In this document: positions 34,793 to 44,774 of the stretch, piece after piece
How the letters are laid out: each line of letters begins with the position of its first letter
Position numbering within the stretch: position 1 is the stretch's first letter
Notes under the pieces: generated by a model
The model's database searches: none
Told to the model about the DNA's origin: nothing
Seen by the model: only the letters and a program-made list of their open reading frames with translations
Program-made: the position numbers and the translations under genes
Assembly: GCA_963971535.1 (NCBI GenBank)
Contig: OZ020593.1
Span: 14,916,904-14,980,903, forward strand
Source of the DNA: Notolepis coatsorum
Taxonomy: Eukaryota; Chordata; Actinopteri; Aulopiformes; Paralepididae
Reading direction: 5' to 3'
Length of the DNA stretch: 64,000 bases

Positions 34793-34826
34793 TTAACCTT
34801 CTGTAGTGTGGTAGTGAAAGGGTTAA
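34793..34826. mobile_element. TTAA/CCCTTTCACTACCACAC palindromic element, copy 2
   Basis: TTAACCTTCTGTAGTGTGGT then AGTGAAAGGGTTAA: a short remnant with TTAA at both ends and the same terminal motif as 27554-27700. Confidence 0.5.
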
Positions 34827-35051
34827 TGACTTGGAAGAAGTTGTTGCTGGAATACAATTAAATTCCCTGAAAAGGATCATACAGTTAGAATGCAAGTGTT
34901 GGTAACTGAAGACACGCGACACCATCCAGTGGGCGCGACGTCGACCGCGGTATCTCTCTCCCTCTTAGTCCCCGTGACGGCACTTGTGGTGGAACCGGAG
35001 AGGTCAACTAAAGCGCGTGGTCAGATCTTCACGGTTGGCGCAAATGTATTG

Positions 35052-35385
35052 TTAAAGGAACACGCCAACATTTTGGGAAATTAGCTTACCGAGACAAGAA
35101 GATAGATACCAGTTTCCTCTCCGTGTGCGTTCAGTAGAAAGCTATCTGGCTGCACGTTAGCCTAGCTTAGCACAATGAATGGAAGCCGACATGGCCGTTT
35201 AGCCTTCGGGAGAGGTGTTAGTTGGACAATGCCTAGGCTAACCGGCACTGTCCGCTTCCATTCATTGTGCTAAGCTAGGCTAACGTGCAGCCAGATAGCT
35301 TTCTACTGAACGCACGGAGAGGAAACTGGTATCTATCTTATTGTCTCTATCTGGAGAAGATGATAAGCTAATTTCCCCAAATGTG
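35052..35385. mobile_element. TTAA-flanked fold-back element, copy 2 (long palindrome)
   Basis: Starts TTAAAGGAACACGCCAACAT. The left arm (GATACCAGTTTCCTCTCCG ... AGCTATCTGGCTGCACGTTA ... CACAATGAATGGAAG) is repeated in inverted order on the right (CTTCCATTCATTGTG ... TAACGTGCAGCCAGATAGCT ... AGAGGAAACTGGTATC). The arms are about 150 bp, with the centre near 35215. The right terminus is eroded. Confidence 0.85.
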
Positions 35386-35699
35386 TTGTGGGGAGGGGGG
35401 GTGGGGGCTGTGCGGATGGGGGTGAATAACAATGGCTGGTTGGTCGAGGAGGTGAGGAAGACAAAAGTTATGGTTGTGAGGAAGTGGGGGGGGGGGGGGG
35501 GGGGGCTGTGAACAGAGACCTCAGAAAAACATCCACAGTTTCACTTACAAACTTTTTGACCTCTGGTTTTGATTCATTTCATAATTGTGTTTAAAAGCAA
35601 TCTGCCACAGTTTTCCACTGAAACTTAACGAGATGAATCCAATTTCAACCCGGTGCCTCATGGCTACAGTATGTCAGATGAATTGACTGAGACTCCCAA
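35386..35699. other. G-rich non-coding stretch
   Basis: Two G-rich runs (35391-35406; 35487-35505) and nothing else identifiable. Confidence 0.4.
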
Positions 35700-37522
35700 C
35701 AGAACTTTTTATTTTCTCCCATCTGCCAATTTTATCATTATGCCAATTCCCCTTCTGGTTGTTGCACTGCCCTACTGTCAGTCTGTGGAGGGTGTAGACT
35801 ACCACATGCTGCCCTACTGTCGGTCTGGGGAGGGTGTAGACTACCACATGCTGCCCTACTGTCGGTCTGGGGAGGGTGTAGACTACCACATGCTGCCCTA
35901 CTGTCGGTCTGGAAAGGGTGTAGACTATCGCATGCTGCCCTACTGTCGGTCTGGGGAGGGTGTAGACTACCACATGCTGCCCTACTGTCGGTCTGGGGAG
36001 GGTGTAGACTACCACATGCTGCCCTACTGTCGGTCTGGAAAGGGTGTAGACTACCACATGCTGCCCTACTGTCGGTCTGGGGAGGGTGTAGACTACCACA
36101 TGCTGCCCTACTGTCGGTCTGGGGAGGGTGTAGACTACCACATGCTGCCCTACTGTCGGTCTGGAAAGGGTGTAGACTATCGCATGCTGCCCTACTGTCG
36201 GTCTGGGGAGGGTGTAGACTACCACATGCTGCCCTACTGTCGGTCTGGGGAGGGTGTAGACTACCACATGCTGCCCTACTGTCGGTCTGGAAAGGGTGTA
36301 GACTACCACATGCTGCCCTACTGTCGGTCTGGGGAGGGTGTAGACTACCACATGCTGCCCTACTGTCGGTCTGGGGAGGGTGTAGACTACCACATGCTGC
36401 CCTACTGTCGGTCTGGAAAGGGTGTAGACTACCACATGCTGCCCTACTGTCGGTCTGGGGAGGGTGTAGACTACCACATGCTGCCCTACTGTCGGTCTGG
36501 GGAGGGTGTAGACTACCCCATGCTGCCCTACTGTCGGTCTGAGGAGGGTGTAGACTATCGCATGCTGCCCTACTGTCGGTCGTGGGAGGGTGTAGACTAC
36601 CACATGATGCCCTACTGTCGGTCGTGAGAGGGTGTAGACTACCACATGCTGCCCTACTGTCGGTCTGGGGAGGGTGTAGACTACCACATGCTGCCCTACT
36701 GTCGGTCTGGGGAGGGTGTAGACTATCGCATGCTGCCCTACTGTCGGTCTGGGGAGGGTGTAGACTACCACATGCTGCCCTACTGTCGGTCTGGGGAGGG
36801 TGTAGACTATCGCATGCTGCCCTACTGTCGGTCTGGGGAGGGTGTAGACTACCACATGCTGCCCTACTGTCGGTCTGGGGAGGGTGTAGACTACCACATG
36901 CTGCCCTACTGTTGGTCTGGGGAGGGTGTAGACTACCACATGCTGCCCTACTGAAGGTCTGGGGAGGGTGTAGACTACCACAAGCTGCCCTACTGAATGT
37001 CTGGGGAGGGTGTAGACTACCACATGCTGCCCTACTGTTGGTCTGAGGAGGGTGTAGACTACCACATGCTGCCCTACTGTTGGTCTGAGGAGGGTGTAGA
37101 CTAACGCACGCCTCCTCCGATACATGTGAAATCGCCAGCCACTTATTTTCGTTCACTGACGCGTGGAGAGTGGAGGTTCACACTATCTCCCCCCCAGATC
37201 ACCTCCCAACCGACCAGTAGGAGTCACTGTTTGCAACGACCAGGACTAATACCCTCACCGTTTTCCCACCTGCGGACACTGTCAATAATAGTGTTCGTAG
37301 GGACGACTGACCAAGCCGGAGGTACCGCAGACAGCGGGAATCGAACCCCGGGAATCAAACGCAATTGAACCCCTGGAAATCGAACCCCTGGAATCGAACC
37401 CTGGATCTCTCAAACCCTGGCTCTCGCGTGGTGGAACCCTGGAACCCCCGGAATCTAATCGAACCCTCATCTCACGTGGTGGTAGGCGGGTGCTTAGACC
37501 TCTCCACCACGCAGCCACCCAG
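35700..37522 (-). mobile_element. SINE family S, copy 4, internally expanded
   Basis: The 3' tail lies at the left (complement of GGAATTGGCATAATGATAAA). The tRNA-like head lies at the right: on the minus strand GGGTGGCTGCGTGGTGGAGA, then CACCCGCCTACCACCACGTG, then GAGGGTTCGATT. Other copies are about 390-440 bp; this one is 1.8 kb because a 42-bp internal segment (35769-37100) expanded and the B-box region (37335-37465) was reiterated. Long frames on both strands are artefacts, since 42 is a multiple of three. Confidence 0.8.
35769..37100. repeat. 42-bp minisatellite inside a SINE
   Basis: About 32 copies of CTGCCCTACTGTCGGTCTGG, then GGAGGGTGTAGACTACCACA, then TG. In the left two thirds GGAAAGGG replaces GGGGAGGG in every third unit (a 126-bp higher-order repeat). 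Towards the right, TATCGCATG alternates with TACCACATG. Related single-copy sequence is present at the same place in the other family S SINEs. Confidence 0.95.
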
Positions 37523-37529
37523 CCTTACC

Positions 37530-37853
37530 TACATCATGTCACCCGAGATAACTTCAAAGAGGAAGAGCGTCACTGTGTTCTACGGTCCTCTGTGCCTTGT
37601 TCAAATCAACACCTATAGTTTGACACACTTTCTCATTGTGTTGTCGACTCAACATTCTTTACCGTTGCCAGTGACTCACCATCGTCACCGATTGTTTCGG
37701 TCCTTTGCCGCATCCTTTATGTGCACAGGCAGCACTTCCTATATTTGTTCTAGTGCGAAAGAGAAGAAAATAGGTCAGCGACACCTGCTCACGTTCCAAT
37801 AGAAGACAAGTAGGTTTTATTTTTTTTCATACTCATGACGGCGAAGGAGCCCG
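37530..37853. other. non-coding stretch
   Basis: No feature recognised. Confidence 0.4.
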
Positions 37854-38164
37854 TGGCAAATTAGGGCTGGGCGATATAACGATAACGATAATTATCGCGA
37901 TATATTTTAATAATCAATGTAAAAAATATATATATCAAAAAAAATATATATCGAATATATATATATATATATTTTTTTTTTGTGACCTTCAACAGGGCAG
38001 TTTTAAAACCAGAGACAGTGGACAGACTTGTCTTTCTTGCCTGCAACTTAAAGTAAATGTCTTTGCTTGTCCAAATGACAATACTGACCAAATTGAGATT
38101 TATTTTTCTCTTGTCCATTTATTTTGTTTGCTTTCTAATTTAAAATACAGTTTGAAACCGTCTG

Positions 38165-39560
38165 TACACAAGTCAAGTCAAGTCAAGTCAGTTTTATTTG
38201 TATAGCACGTTTACAAATGACTAACAGCCAAACCAAAGTGCTTCACAACATGATAAAAAAAACACATACAATGCAATAAAATACACTAGAAAAGAGGTAG
38301 AGTACAGTACAGTGCAAAGTGCAAAGTGCAAAGTGCAATAAAAGAGACAAGAAAATTTGATAAAAATGCAGAGTGACAGCTGACATCATGTATAGATGCT
38401 GGGCTAGCTCTGGTCAAAGGCCAGGGAGAAGAGATGTGTTTTGAGCAAGGATTTAAAAACCTCCAGGCTCTGGGCAGATCTTATGTGGAGGGGGAGGCTG
38501 TTCCAGAGTCTGGGGGCAGCAGCAGCAAAGGCTCTATCTCCCCTGGTTTTTAGCCTGGTCCTAGGCACCTCCAGCAGCAGCTGGTCAGCAGACCTTAAGG
38601 CTCTGGATGGGGTGGGGTGATGTAGGAGCTCAGCTAGGTACGGTGGAGCCAGCCCGTGTAGTGCTTTAAAAACAGTCAGTAAAAGTTTAAAATCAATACG
38701 GAAACGGACGGGGAGCCAGTGGAGAGAAGCCAGAACTGGTGTAATGTGGTCACGTTTCCTGGTACCGGAAAGCAGACGGGCAGCCGCATTTTGTACCAGT
38801 TGCAGGCGACGAAGCAGCAACTGGTCAATGCCGATATACAACGCATTGCAGTAATCCAGCCGGGTCGAGATAAAGGCATGGATCACCCTCTCCAGATCCT
38901 TCTGGGAGAGGTATGGTTTGGTCTTGGCTAGGAGTCTGAGGTGGAAAAAGCTAGTTTGGACCACCGAACTAACCTGCTTATCAAATTTAAAATTTCTGTC
39001 GAAGATTACTCCAAGGTTTCTGACAGAGGAGCGGATATTTGAGCCCAGGGGGCCTAGAGCAATGGCTGTAGGGTCAGGTGAATCATTACTAAATAAAATT
39101 ATCTCTGTTTTGCGCTCATTTAAGTTGAGAAAGTTTGAACTCATCCATAATTTAATATCAGCCAGGCAATCTAGCAGTGGTTGTAATGTGACCTTGCCTT
39201 TTGCTTGTAAGGGTAGATATATCTGCACATCATCGGCAAAACAATGGAAGGACATGTTGTGCCTTGCAATGATTGAGCCTAAGGGCAACATATATAATAA
39301 AAAGAGGATGGGGCCCAGTATCGACCCCTGGGGCACCCCACAGGTAAGTGGGGCCGCTGAGGAGAAGAATTCTCCAAGCTGGACTGAGAAGCTCCGGTCA
39401 GTCAGGTAGGACTTGAACCAGCTTAGGGCGACGCCTGTGATGCCAACATATTTTTCCAGGCGCGACAGTAGGACAGTGTGGTCTATAGTGTCGAAGGCGG
39501 CTGTCAGGTCTAAAAGCACGAGAATGGCGGGATTTCCAGAATCTGCAGCTAAAATGGGGA
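38165..39560 (-). mobile_element. L2-type LINE, 5'-truncated
   Basis: On the minus strand it runs from within the RT domain to a 3' end with (TGACT)n tail (plus strand CAAGTCAAGTCAAGTCAAGT then CAGTTTTATTTGTATAGCAC). The endonuclease domain and N-terminal RT are missing. Homology begins around AADSGNPAILVLLDLTAAFD, and sequence to its right belongs to the hAT host. Confidence 0.88.
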
Positions 39561-39633
39561 AGGCTATGTGTGCTAGCAGAGCTAGTCTCCCGTCGCGAGT
39601 CACGAGTAACATGTGCGGTGGTTTGTCCACCAA
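38404..39633 (-). CDS. L2 LINE reverse transcriptase, C-terminal part (409 codons, open)
   Basis: An intact frame with RT palm motifs in order: DLTAAFDTIDH (motif A), GVPQGSILGPILFLLY (motif B), FHCFADDVQIYLPL (catalytic FADD, motif C), then the thumb-like region. The C-terminal segment reads PPYLAELLHHPTPSRALRSA, then RAFAAAAPRLWNSLPLHIRS. These are hallmarks of L2/CR1-type non-LTR retrotransposons, which copy their RNA at nicked chromosomal DNA. A full ORF2 is about 1000 residues with an N-terminal endonuclease; here both endonuclease and fingers are lost and the first ~26 residues come from flanking hAT sequence. It is inactive by truncation, but the lack of stops suggests a fairly young insertion. 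It is antisense to the MAST gene. Confidence 0.88.
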   Translation of the reverse strand: MVDKPPHMLLVTRDGRLALLAHIAFPILAADSGNPAILVLLDLTAAFDTIDHTVLLSRLEKYVGITGVALSWFKSYLTDRSFSVQLGEFFSSAAPLTCGVPQGSILGPILFLLYMLPLGSIIARHNMSFHCFADDVQIYLPLQAKGKVTLQPLLDCLADIKLWMSSNFLNLNERKTEIILFSNDSPDPTAIALGPLGSNIRSSVRNLGVIFDRNFKFDKQVSSVVQTSFFHLRLLAKTKPYLSQKDLERVIHAFISTRLDYCNALYIGIDQLLLRRLQLVQNAAARLLSGTRKRDHITPVLASLHWLPVRFRIDFKLLLTVFKALHGLAPPYLAELLHHPTPSRALRSADQLLLEVPRTRLKTRGDRAFAAAAPRLWNSLPLHIRSAQSLEVFKSLLKTHLFSLAFDQS

Positions 39634-39841
39634 AAAAGCGCCAAAAGATGGAAAATAAACTAGCAGAGCCAGAACTGTTCAACTCCTCTGGAGCCACAGC
39701 CAGCAGAGAAGCCGGTTTACTTTCGCTTTCAAACCAGCTGCAGTGTGAGAACTGGAGTGTGAGGGGCTGTAACACTAAAGATGGCGGCAACGACAAAGAA
39801 TTGCTGCAAAATAAACATACATCTGTTGTTTAAAAGAAAAA

Positions 39842-39892
<51 letters not shown>

Positions 39893-39999
39893 CTTATAAC
39901 GATATCGATAATATCGAATATCGAGTGATATGATATTGTTATCGATATATCGTTATCGCGATATCATTTTTGGCCATATCGCCCAGCCCTATGGCACAT

Positions 40000-40379
40000 T
40001 GTAACTTGCAAAGCATTCTGTTGATATAGAGGCTGACAAATTACATTTCAATAACCCTCGGCGGGGCGGCGCTCCGGTGATTTACGACACGCGTCTGATA
40101 TGACGAACCACCCGAGGTGTGATGATTAATGTGCAGCGGCCCTGGCCGGCGTCAGAGACGCCAGGATGCATCTGGAAGCGCCTCCTCCTCCCGTCTGACG
40201 TTTATCAATTGATAAAGGCAATCGGAGGAGTGTACTGTATATACAGTGGGTTATTTGAAAACAGAGATGGGGGGGGGGCATTCTCAAAGAGAAGCAGGCT
40301 ATTATCGGTCCCACCACAGTCGGGACAGCTGCTAAAACCTGCCCAATTTTCCACCGTCGACTAAAAACACACTTCAATC
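40000..40379. other. non-coding stretch
   Basis: Contains TTATCAATTGATAAAGGCAA and a short G run; no supported feature. Confidence 0.35.
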
Positions 40380-41042
40380 AATATCTGACTATTATGTACC
40401 TTACTACTATGCTACTATATGTATACTACTACTACCTATCATACTAATATGTCTACTATACTTGTACTATACTACTATACTATAATATGTCTATACTACT
40501 ATGCTACTATACTTATACTACTACTAGGGATGTCCGATATTATCGGCCTACCGATATTACCGGCCGATATCGGCATTAAAATGTATCGGTATCACTTTAC
40601 ATTTTTTTTTTTTTTACATATATTTAACCTTTATTTACCCAGGCAAGCAAGTAAGAACAAATTCTGATTTTATTTATTGTCAAACGTATGCATAATGTTG
40701 TGTTAATTCCACAACAAGAAATATGTAATGTTAATTACCTGAAATTATTCAGTTTTTTGGGGGGGGGGGGGGGGGGGACCCTGCATATATCGGTATCGGT
40801 CGATATCGGTTGATATCGGTATCGGAAATTAAGAGTTGGACAATATCGGTATATCGGTATCGGTAAAAAAGCCAATATCGAGCATCCCGGACCCTAACTA
40901 CTACCTATCATGCTAATATGTATACTACTATGCTACTATACTTATACTGTACTACCTATCATACTAATATGTCTATACTATGCTACTATACTTATACTAC
41001 TACCTATCATGCTAATTATGTCTATACTACTATGCTACTATA
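40380..41042. repeat. TACTATGCTAATATGTCTA-type degenerate tandem repeat
   Basis: Imperfect repeats of ACTATGCTACTATACTTATA and CATACTAATATGTCTAT on both sides of the hAT at 40525-40896. A purer 22-bp version of the same motif forms the array at 63690-64000. Confidence 0.7.
40525..40896. mobile_element. hAT non-autonomous element (CGATATT family), copy 2
   Basis: Left end TAGGGATGTCCGATATT; right end AATATCGAGCATCCC followed by an extra GGACCC before TA. ACTACTAC flanks both sides (40517-40524; 40897-40904), though the surrounding ACT-rich repeat weakens this. Contains the CCCAGGCAAGCAAGTAAGAA module and a poly(G) run where other copies have a short C run. Confidence 0.8.
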
Positions 41043-41325
41043 CTGGCTCAGGACGTAGAGCGGTCTGAAGGTTCCCGGTTTGATTCCTGCTCCTCCCGGC
41101 AGCATATCGAAGTGTCCTTGAGCAAGACACTCCCTAACTGCTCCCGATGAGCAGGTTGGCAGCACCTTGGCACGGTTGCCTCCGCCGTCTGTGTGAAAAT
41201 CTGTGAGTGAACAGGTAGTATGTGAGGCATAACTTGTAAATAACTTTGGATAAAAGAGCTACAGTATATTATTATTATTAAAGAACTTGAACTTATAAAT
41301 GCAGTCCATTTACCATTTACTGTTA
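41043..41325 (+). mobile_element. tRNA-derived SINE, second copy
   Basis: TGGCTCAGGACGTAGAGCG (A-box-like), GGTTTGATTCCTG (B-box-like), GTCCTTGAGCAAGACACTCC, CTGCTCCCGATGAGCAGGTT, then CCATTTACCATTTAC. Same family as 1875-2105. Confidence 0.75.
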
Positions 41326-41375
41326 CGCACACGGAGTGTGACACGCGACGCTATTTGAGGAACAATGTCACTGGC

Positions 41376-42022
41376 CCTTAGCTGGCAGAGTCGCTGCACC
41401 CTTCCTGCTGACTTGTTGCTTTGGCTAAAATTGTCCGCTAAATCAGGGGTTCCCAAACTTTTCAGGCCGGGACCCAGAAAATAAGGCGTCAGAGAGCCGC
41501 GGCCCAATGCACATCGTCAGGCTTTTTTTTTCTTTTTTTGCCAGGCAACCGATTTTTTAAGCCAAATATCACTTCAATCCTATTAAGTTAGTTCAAGTTA
41601 GTTATTCATTTATATGTGCTATTTATGAGAGGGCTAACTTGTTGCAAAATAATAATGATAATAATAATAGCCTTATTAAAATACTATTGTTGCTTCGGTT
41701 GTTTTCAGCGTTTTATGTGCATAATCGTTTTAGTTTATTTATTAAGTTAATATAAAACCATATAGTCACATTTTAGAATACAATAGAATAGAATTTTAGA
41801 ATACAACTAGAAACACTGTCCTGGCCTGCTTCTAAGTTCAGTGGCCTGACAATTTTTATTTATTTTTTTTATTTTTTTTTAAATCATCTCGCGGCCCTCC
41901 CGTGGCTGCTCGCGGCCCACCTTTGGGTCGCGACCCCGACTTTGGGAACCACTGCCTTAGCTGGCAGAGTCGCTGCACCCTTCCTGCTGACTTGTTGCTT
42001 TGGATAAAACCGTCCGCTAAAT
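41376..42022. mobile_element. hAT MITE flanked by 68-bp direct repeats
   Basis: The element 41444-41954 has TIRs CAGGGGTTCCCAAACTTT and ACTTTGGGAACCACTG. It is flanked not by an 8-bp duplication but by two 68-bp direct copies (41376-41443, 41955-42022) beginning CCTTAGCTGGCAGAGTCGCT and ending GTCCGCTAAAT, with three differences seen. The 68-bp block resembles the TTTGGATAAAA..GTC.GCTAAATGA 3' ends of fish SINEs. Confidence 0.8.
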
Positions 42023-42029
42023 GACTAAA

Positions 42030-42470
42030 TGTAAACGTAGAAGTTCTTTGCTCACTTTCTCTCGCTGCGTTTGTATCGAAGGTTGTCCACATGCTTTGGG
42101 GGTTCTTGTCTCGTCATGAGACTGTCCTCCGTGGGGGACCGTGCCAAGGATGAGTCGTACACACATTGCGCTAATCTAAAAAAGACAAAGGGTAGCCTTG
42201 GGCCTTGGAGAGATTTGATATTCAGGCGTCCCCGTACGATACATAATTGCGAGAGCAAATTGCAACAACATTTCAACCGGCGATGGAGTTTCTCACAGAC
42301 GGATCAAGGTGAACGAGAGAACAGTGGGCTCACTGTGAAACCGTTGCGGCCACTTTTGTTCCCCCAGCAGTCGCTCGTTCACAATACTGTGTCCAGATAT
42401 GGTGGCAGAACAATGGTCCACTTTCATACTGTCGTAGCCCCAATGTTGTGTCCCTAATTGAACCCTACAG
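42030..42470. other. non-coding stretch
   Basis: A 128-codon plus-strand frame (42071-42457) has no recognisable family, no splice sites and no starting context; not called. Confidence 0.35.
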
Positions 42471-42477
42471 TCTCAAG

Positions 42478-42945
42478 TAGGGCTGCAACTAATGACTATT
42501 TTGGTAGTCGACTAATCTGTCGATAATTTTTTCGATTAGTCGACTAATCGAAAAACAATTATATTTAAAAAAAAATAAAATAAAAAAAATATATATCATT
42601 TTTTTTATTTTTTCACTACCTATCTTTGTGAAAGTGGCTTCTCAGCTCTGGTCCAGCTGAAGACAGAGCAGAGGAACAGATTGGACATTGAGCATTACCT
42701 CAGAGTTGCTTTGAGACTCTTGTCAGGAGCAAACAACATCCCCAGTTATCCCATTAGTTCCCCCAAACTTACTGTCGGTCTGTTATGTTAAGCTAAGAAG
42801 TCTTCAGCTGGACCAGAGCTGAGAAGCCACTTTCACAAAGATAGGTAGTGCAAAAAAAAAAAAAAATTATAATTTTTTTATGACTAATCGACGCAACAAT
42901 ATCTCGTCGACGATTTTTCTATGTCGACTAATCGTTGCAGCCCTA
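42478..42945. mobile_element. hAT element with internal palindrome, perfect TSD
   Basis: TIRs TAGGGCTGCAACTAATGA and CGTTGCAGCCCTA; GTCTCAAG at 42470-42477 and 42946-42953. Subterminal TCGACTAATCG repeats. A transposase C-terminal piece sits at 42618-42722, and its first ~50 bp recur in inverted form at about 42798-42850. Confidence 0.93.
42618..42722 (+). pseudogene. hAT transposase C-terminal dimerisation domain fragment
   Basis: Reads TYLCESGFSALVQLKTEQRN then RLDIEHYLRVALRLL. The pattern YLCESGFS.L..K...RN.L..E..LR.AL is the conserved end of hAT (ZBED-like) transposases. It is a 35-residue relic with stops beyond it. Confidence 0.8.
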
Positions 42946-43117
42946 GTCTCAAGCGCGTACTACTGCGAGGGTCACAAAATGGCCTCCGTAAAAATCGCAG
43001 AGATGAACTGTGAAATCAAGTGAAAACCGAAAAGGATAAAGGGTGATTGTTCTAAAACTCTTTGTACGAACCAGACGGTTGGGTTGAGTGAGTGCGTTGC
43101 CTCCAGTGAAGTGAGTA

Positions 43118-43230
43118 GCACTACTGTATACAAACGAGTGACTTTATTGAACACATTCGCACGGCGGACAAGCCGGACATTTTGATCTTATGATTTCTTT
43201 CCCATCCCTGTTCCCCCACCCACAGGGAAC
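43118..43230. repeat. unclassified repeat, copy 1 left part (copy 2 at 44345-44535)
   Basis: ACAAACGAGTGACTTTATTG ... TTCGCACGGCGG ... GGGAACAGTC is shared with 44360-44460. The continuation CTGGTATTCT.TG.ACTGCAT then TATCTCTC is at 43760-43800 in copy 1 and 44493-44522 in copy 2. Copy 1 is therefore split by the LINE 3' end at 43240-43757. Confidence 0.65.
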
Positions 43231-43239
43231 AGTCAATGT

Positions 43240-43757
43240 GTGTCATGTTCAAGTCAAGTCAAGAGTTTTATTTGTCACGGCATACAAGTATACAATGAAA
43301 TGCGGGTGGTCTTGCCCGCAACGATGTGCAATACAGTGGTACAACATGTAATAGAATCCAATAAAAAACAACATTGTGCAATAAACAGGTAACAGGTAGC
43401 ATGGTGGGACATCTCGGTATCTGTACATAGTTATTTACAGAGCATATAGGACATGTTAGGTCCTTTGGTAGTGCAATACACTGTTACTGTTATACTATTT
43501 TTAAAGTGACCTTTCCTTAGTGGCCATACGTGTGGGAGTGTGCGACATGAGTGTGTGCCTGCTCATGTTAAAGTGGCTGCTAGTGTGTGAGCGTGCACAG
43601 CGTGCGTGTCGTGTGTGTGCTCATGTGTGCTTGTGTGTGAAAAGTTCAGTGTTCTGTGGCACTCAGTGTTCATTGTTCAAGGCTCTGATGGCCTGGGGGA
43701 AGAAGCTGAGCCGAAGCCTCTCTGTCCTAGTAGCTGGGGTTCGCAGGCGTTCTGTCT
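43240..43757 (-). mobile_element. LINE E 3' end
   Basis: The plus strand begins GTTCAAGTCAAGTCAAGAGT then TTTATTTGTCACGGCATAC (3' tail inverted). It continues through ATGAAATGCGGGTGGTCTTG to CTCTGATGGCCTGGGGGAAG then AAGCTGAGCC, a block common near the 3' end of fish non-LTR elements. Confidence 0.65.
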
Positions 43758-43874
43758 TATATCTGGTATTCTATGTACTGCATTATCTCTCCGTACCAAG
43801 GGCTGGAGAACTTGTGAACTGTTAGAACCGTTGGACTCTTAACTATTGAACCCTACATGAACCCAGGCGCATTG

Positions 43875-44014
<140 letters not shown>

Positions 44015-44029
44015 GAGTACAAATCTTTC

Positions 44030-44330
44030 ATTTCATTTCAAACCTTTATTTCAGCTCTTAGATACTGAGGTTTACCCTCATTTACAGCGACGACGAGCTT
44101 ACAAAACAAACACATAGTTTTTCATAAATTTCATACACTGTATAGGCACAATAAATAAGAATAAACAATAAAAGAAATCAGCTAAGATGGTTACAAGTCG
44201 ACACGCGGCGGTCGGAGATCATACTTTTAAACGCAGCAAGAGAAGAGAAGGAAGAACCTTCAGCTTCAGAGTCAGTCGGAGGGCATTCCAGGTGTTGGAA
44301 GCGTCAAAGGAAAAAAGCAGTTTGGTTGGT
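44030..44330 (-). mobile_element. probable LINE 3' end (class uncertain)
   Basis: AACCTTTATTTCAGCTCTTA, ACTGAGGTTTACCCTCATTT, then AGGGCATTCCAGGTGTTGGA resemble antisense 3' ends of fish LINEs. Sequence alone does not settle the class. Confidence 0.45.
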
Positions 44331-44774
44331 TTAGTAAAGTGAGCAGTACTAGTAATATGTACAAACGAGTGACTTTATTGACCATATTCGCACGGCGGCC
44401 ATTTTGATTTTATGTAATCCCCAGGTTGGGATTCCTATCCCACCCACTGGGGAACAGTCTATTCCTAGTAGGTTTGTGTCCTGTCCTATTCCTGGTATTC
44501 TCTGCACTGCATTATCTCTCTCCTTTACGCACCAGTTCCCGCCTCTGGGACCGTGGTTTGATAGCTGATGCGATGTGTGTTGTCATCTGCAATAGTTCTT
44601 TGTTCCTCAAAGCCACTCATGGTTATAAACAATTAACAGGTTTTTGCTGGAGAGTGCGGTAGCAGCAGGAGAGCAGTATCTGTCCGGCCTTGCACTGCTT
44701 TCTATTTTCCGCAGTCTATTCTGCCACACTGGCACCTAGCTCTGAGACGCAGTCACTCATACTGAGAGATAACA

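Larger units (their letters stand above)
37862..39991. mobile_element. hAT element (GGGCGATAT family) carrying an L2 LINE
   Basis: TIRs TAGGGCTGGGCGATATAAC and CATATCGCCCAGCCCTA. Flanks TGGCAAAT (37854-37861) and TGGCACAT (39992-39999) are an 8-bp duplication with one mismatch. The interior is AT-rich with TATATA runs and is interrupted by an antisense L2 LINE (about 38165-39560). A solitary left end of the same family lies at 59620. Confidence 0.88.

Noticed and set aside
35653-37156. Open frames of 324, 472 and 483 codons
   Set aside because: They are translations of a stop-free 42-bp tandem repeat inside a SINE; open in both strands and several frames.
42071-42457. 128-codon plus-strand frame
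   Set aside because: No domain, splice sites or codon pattern to support it.
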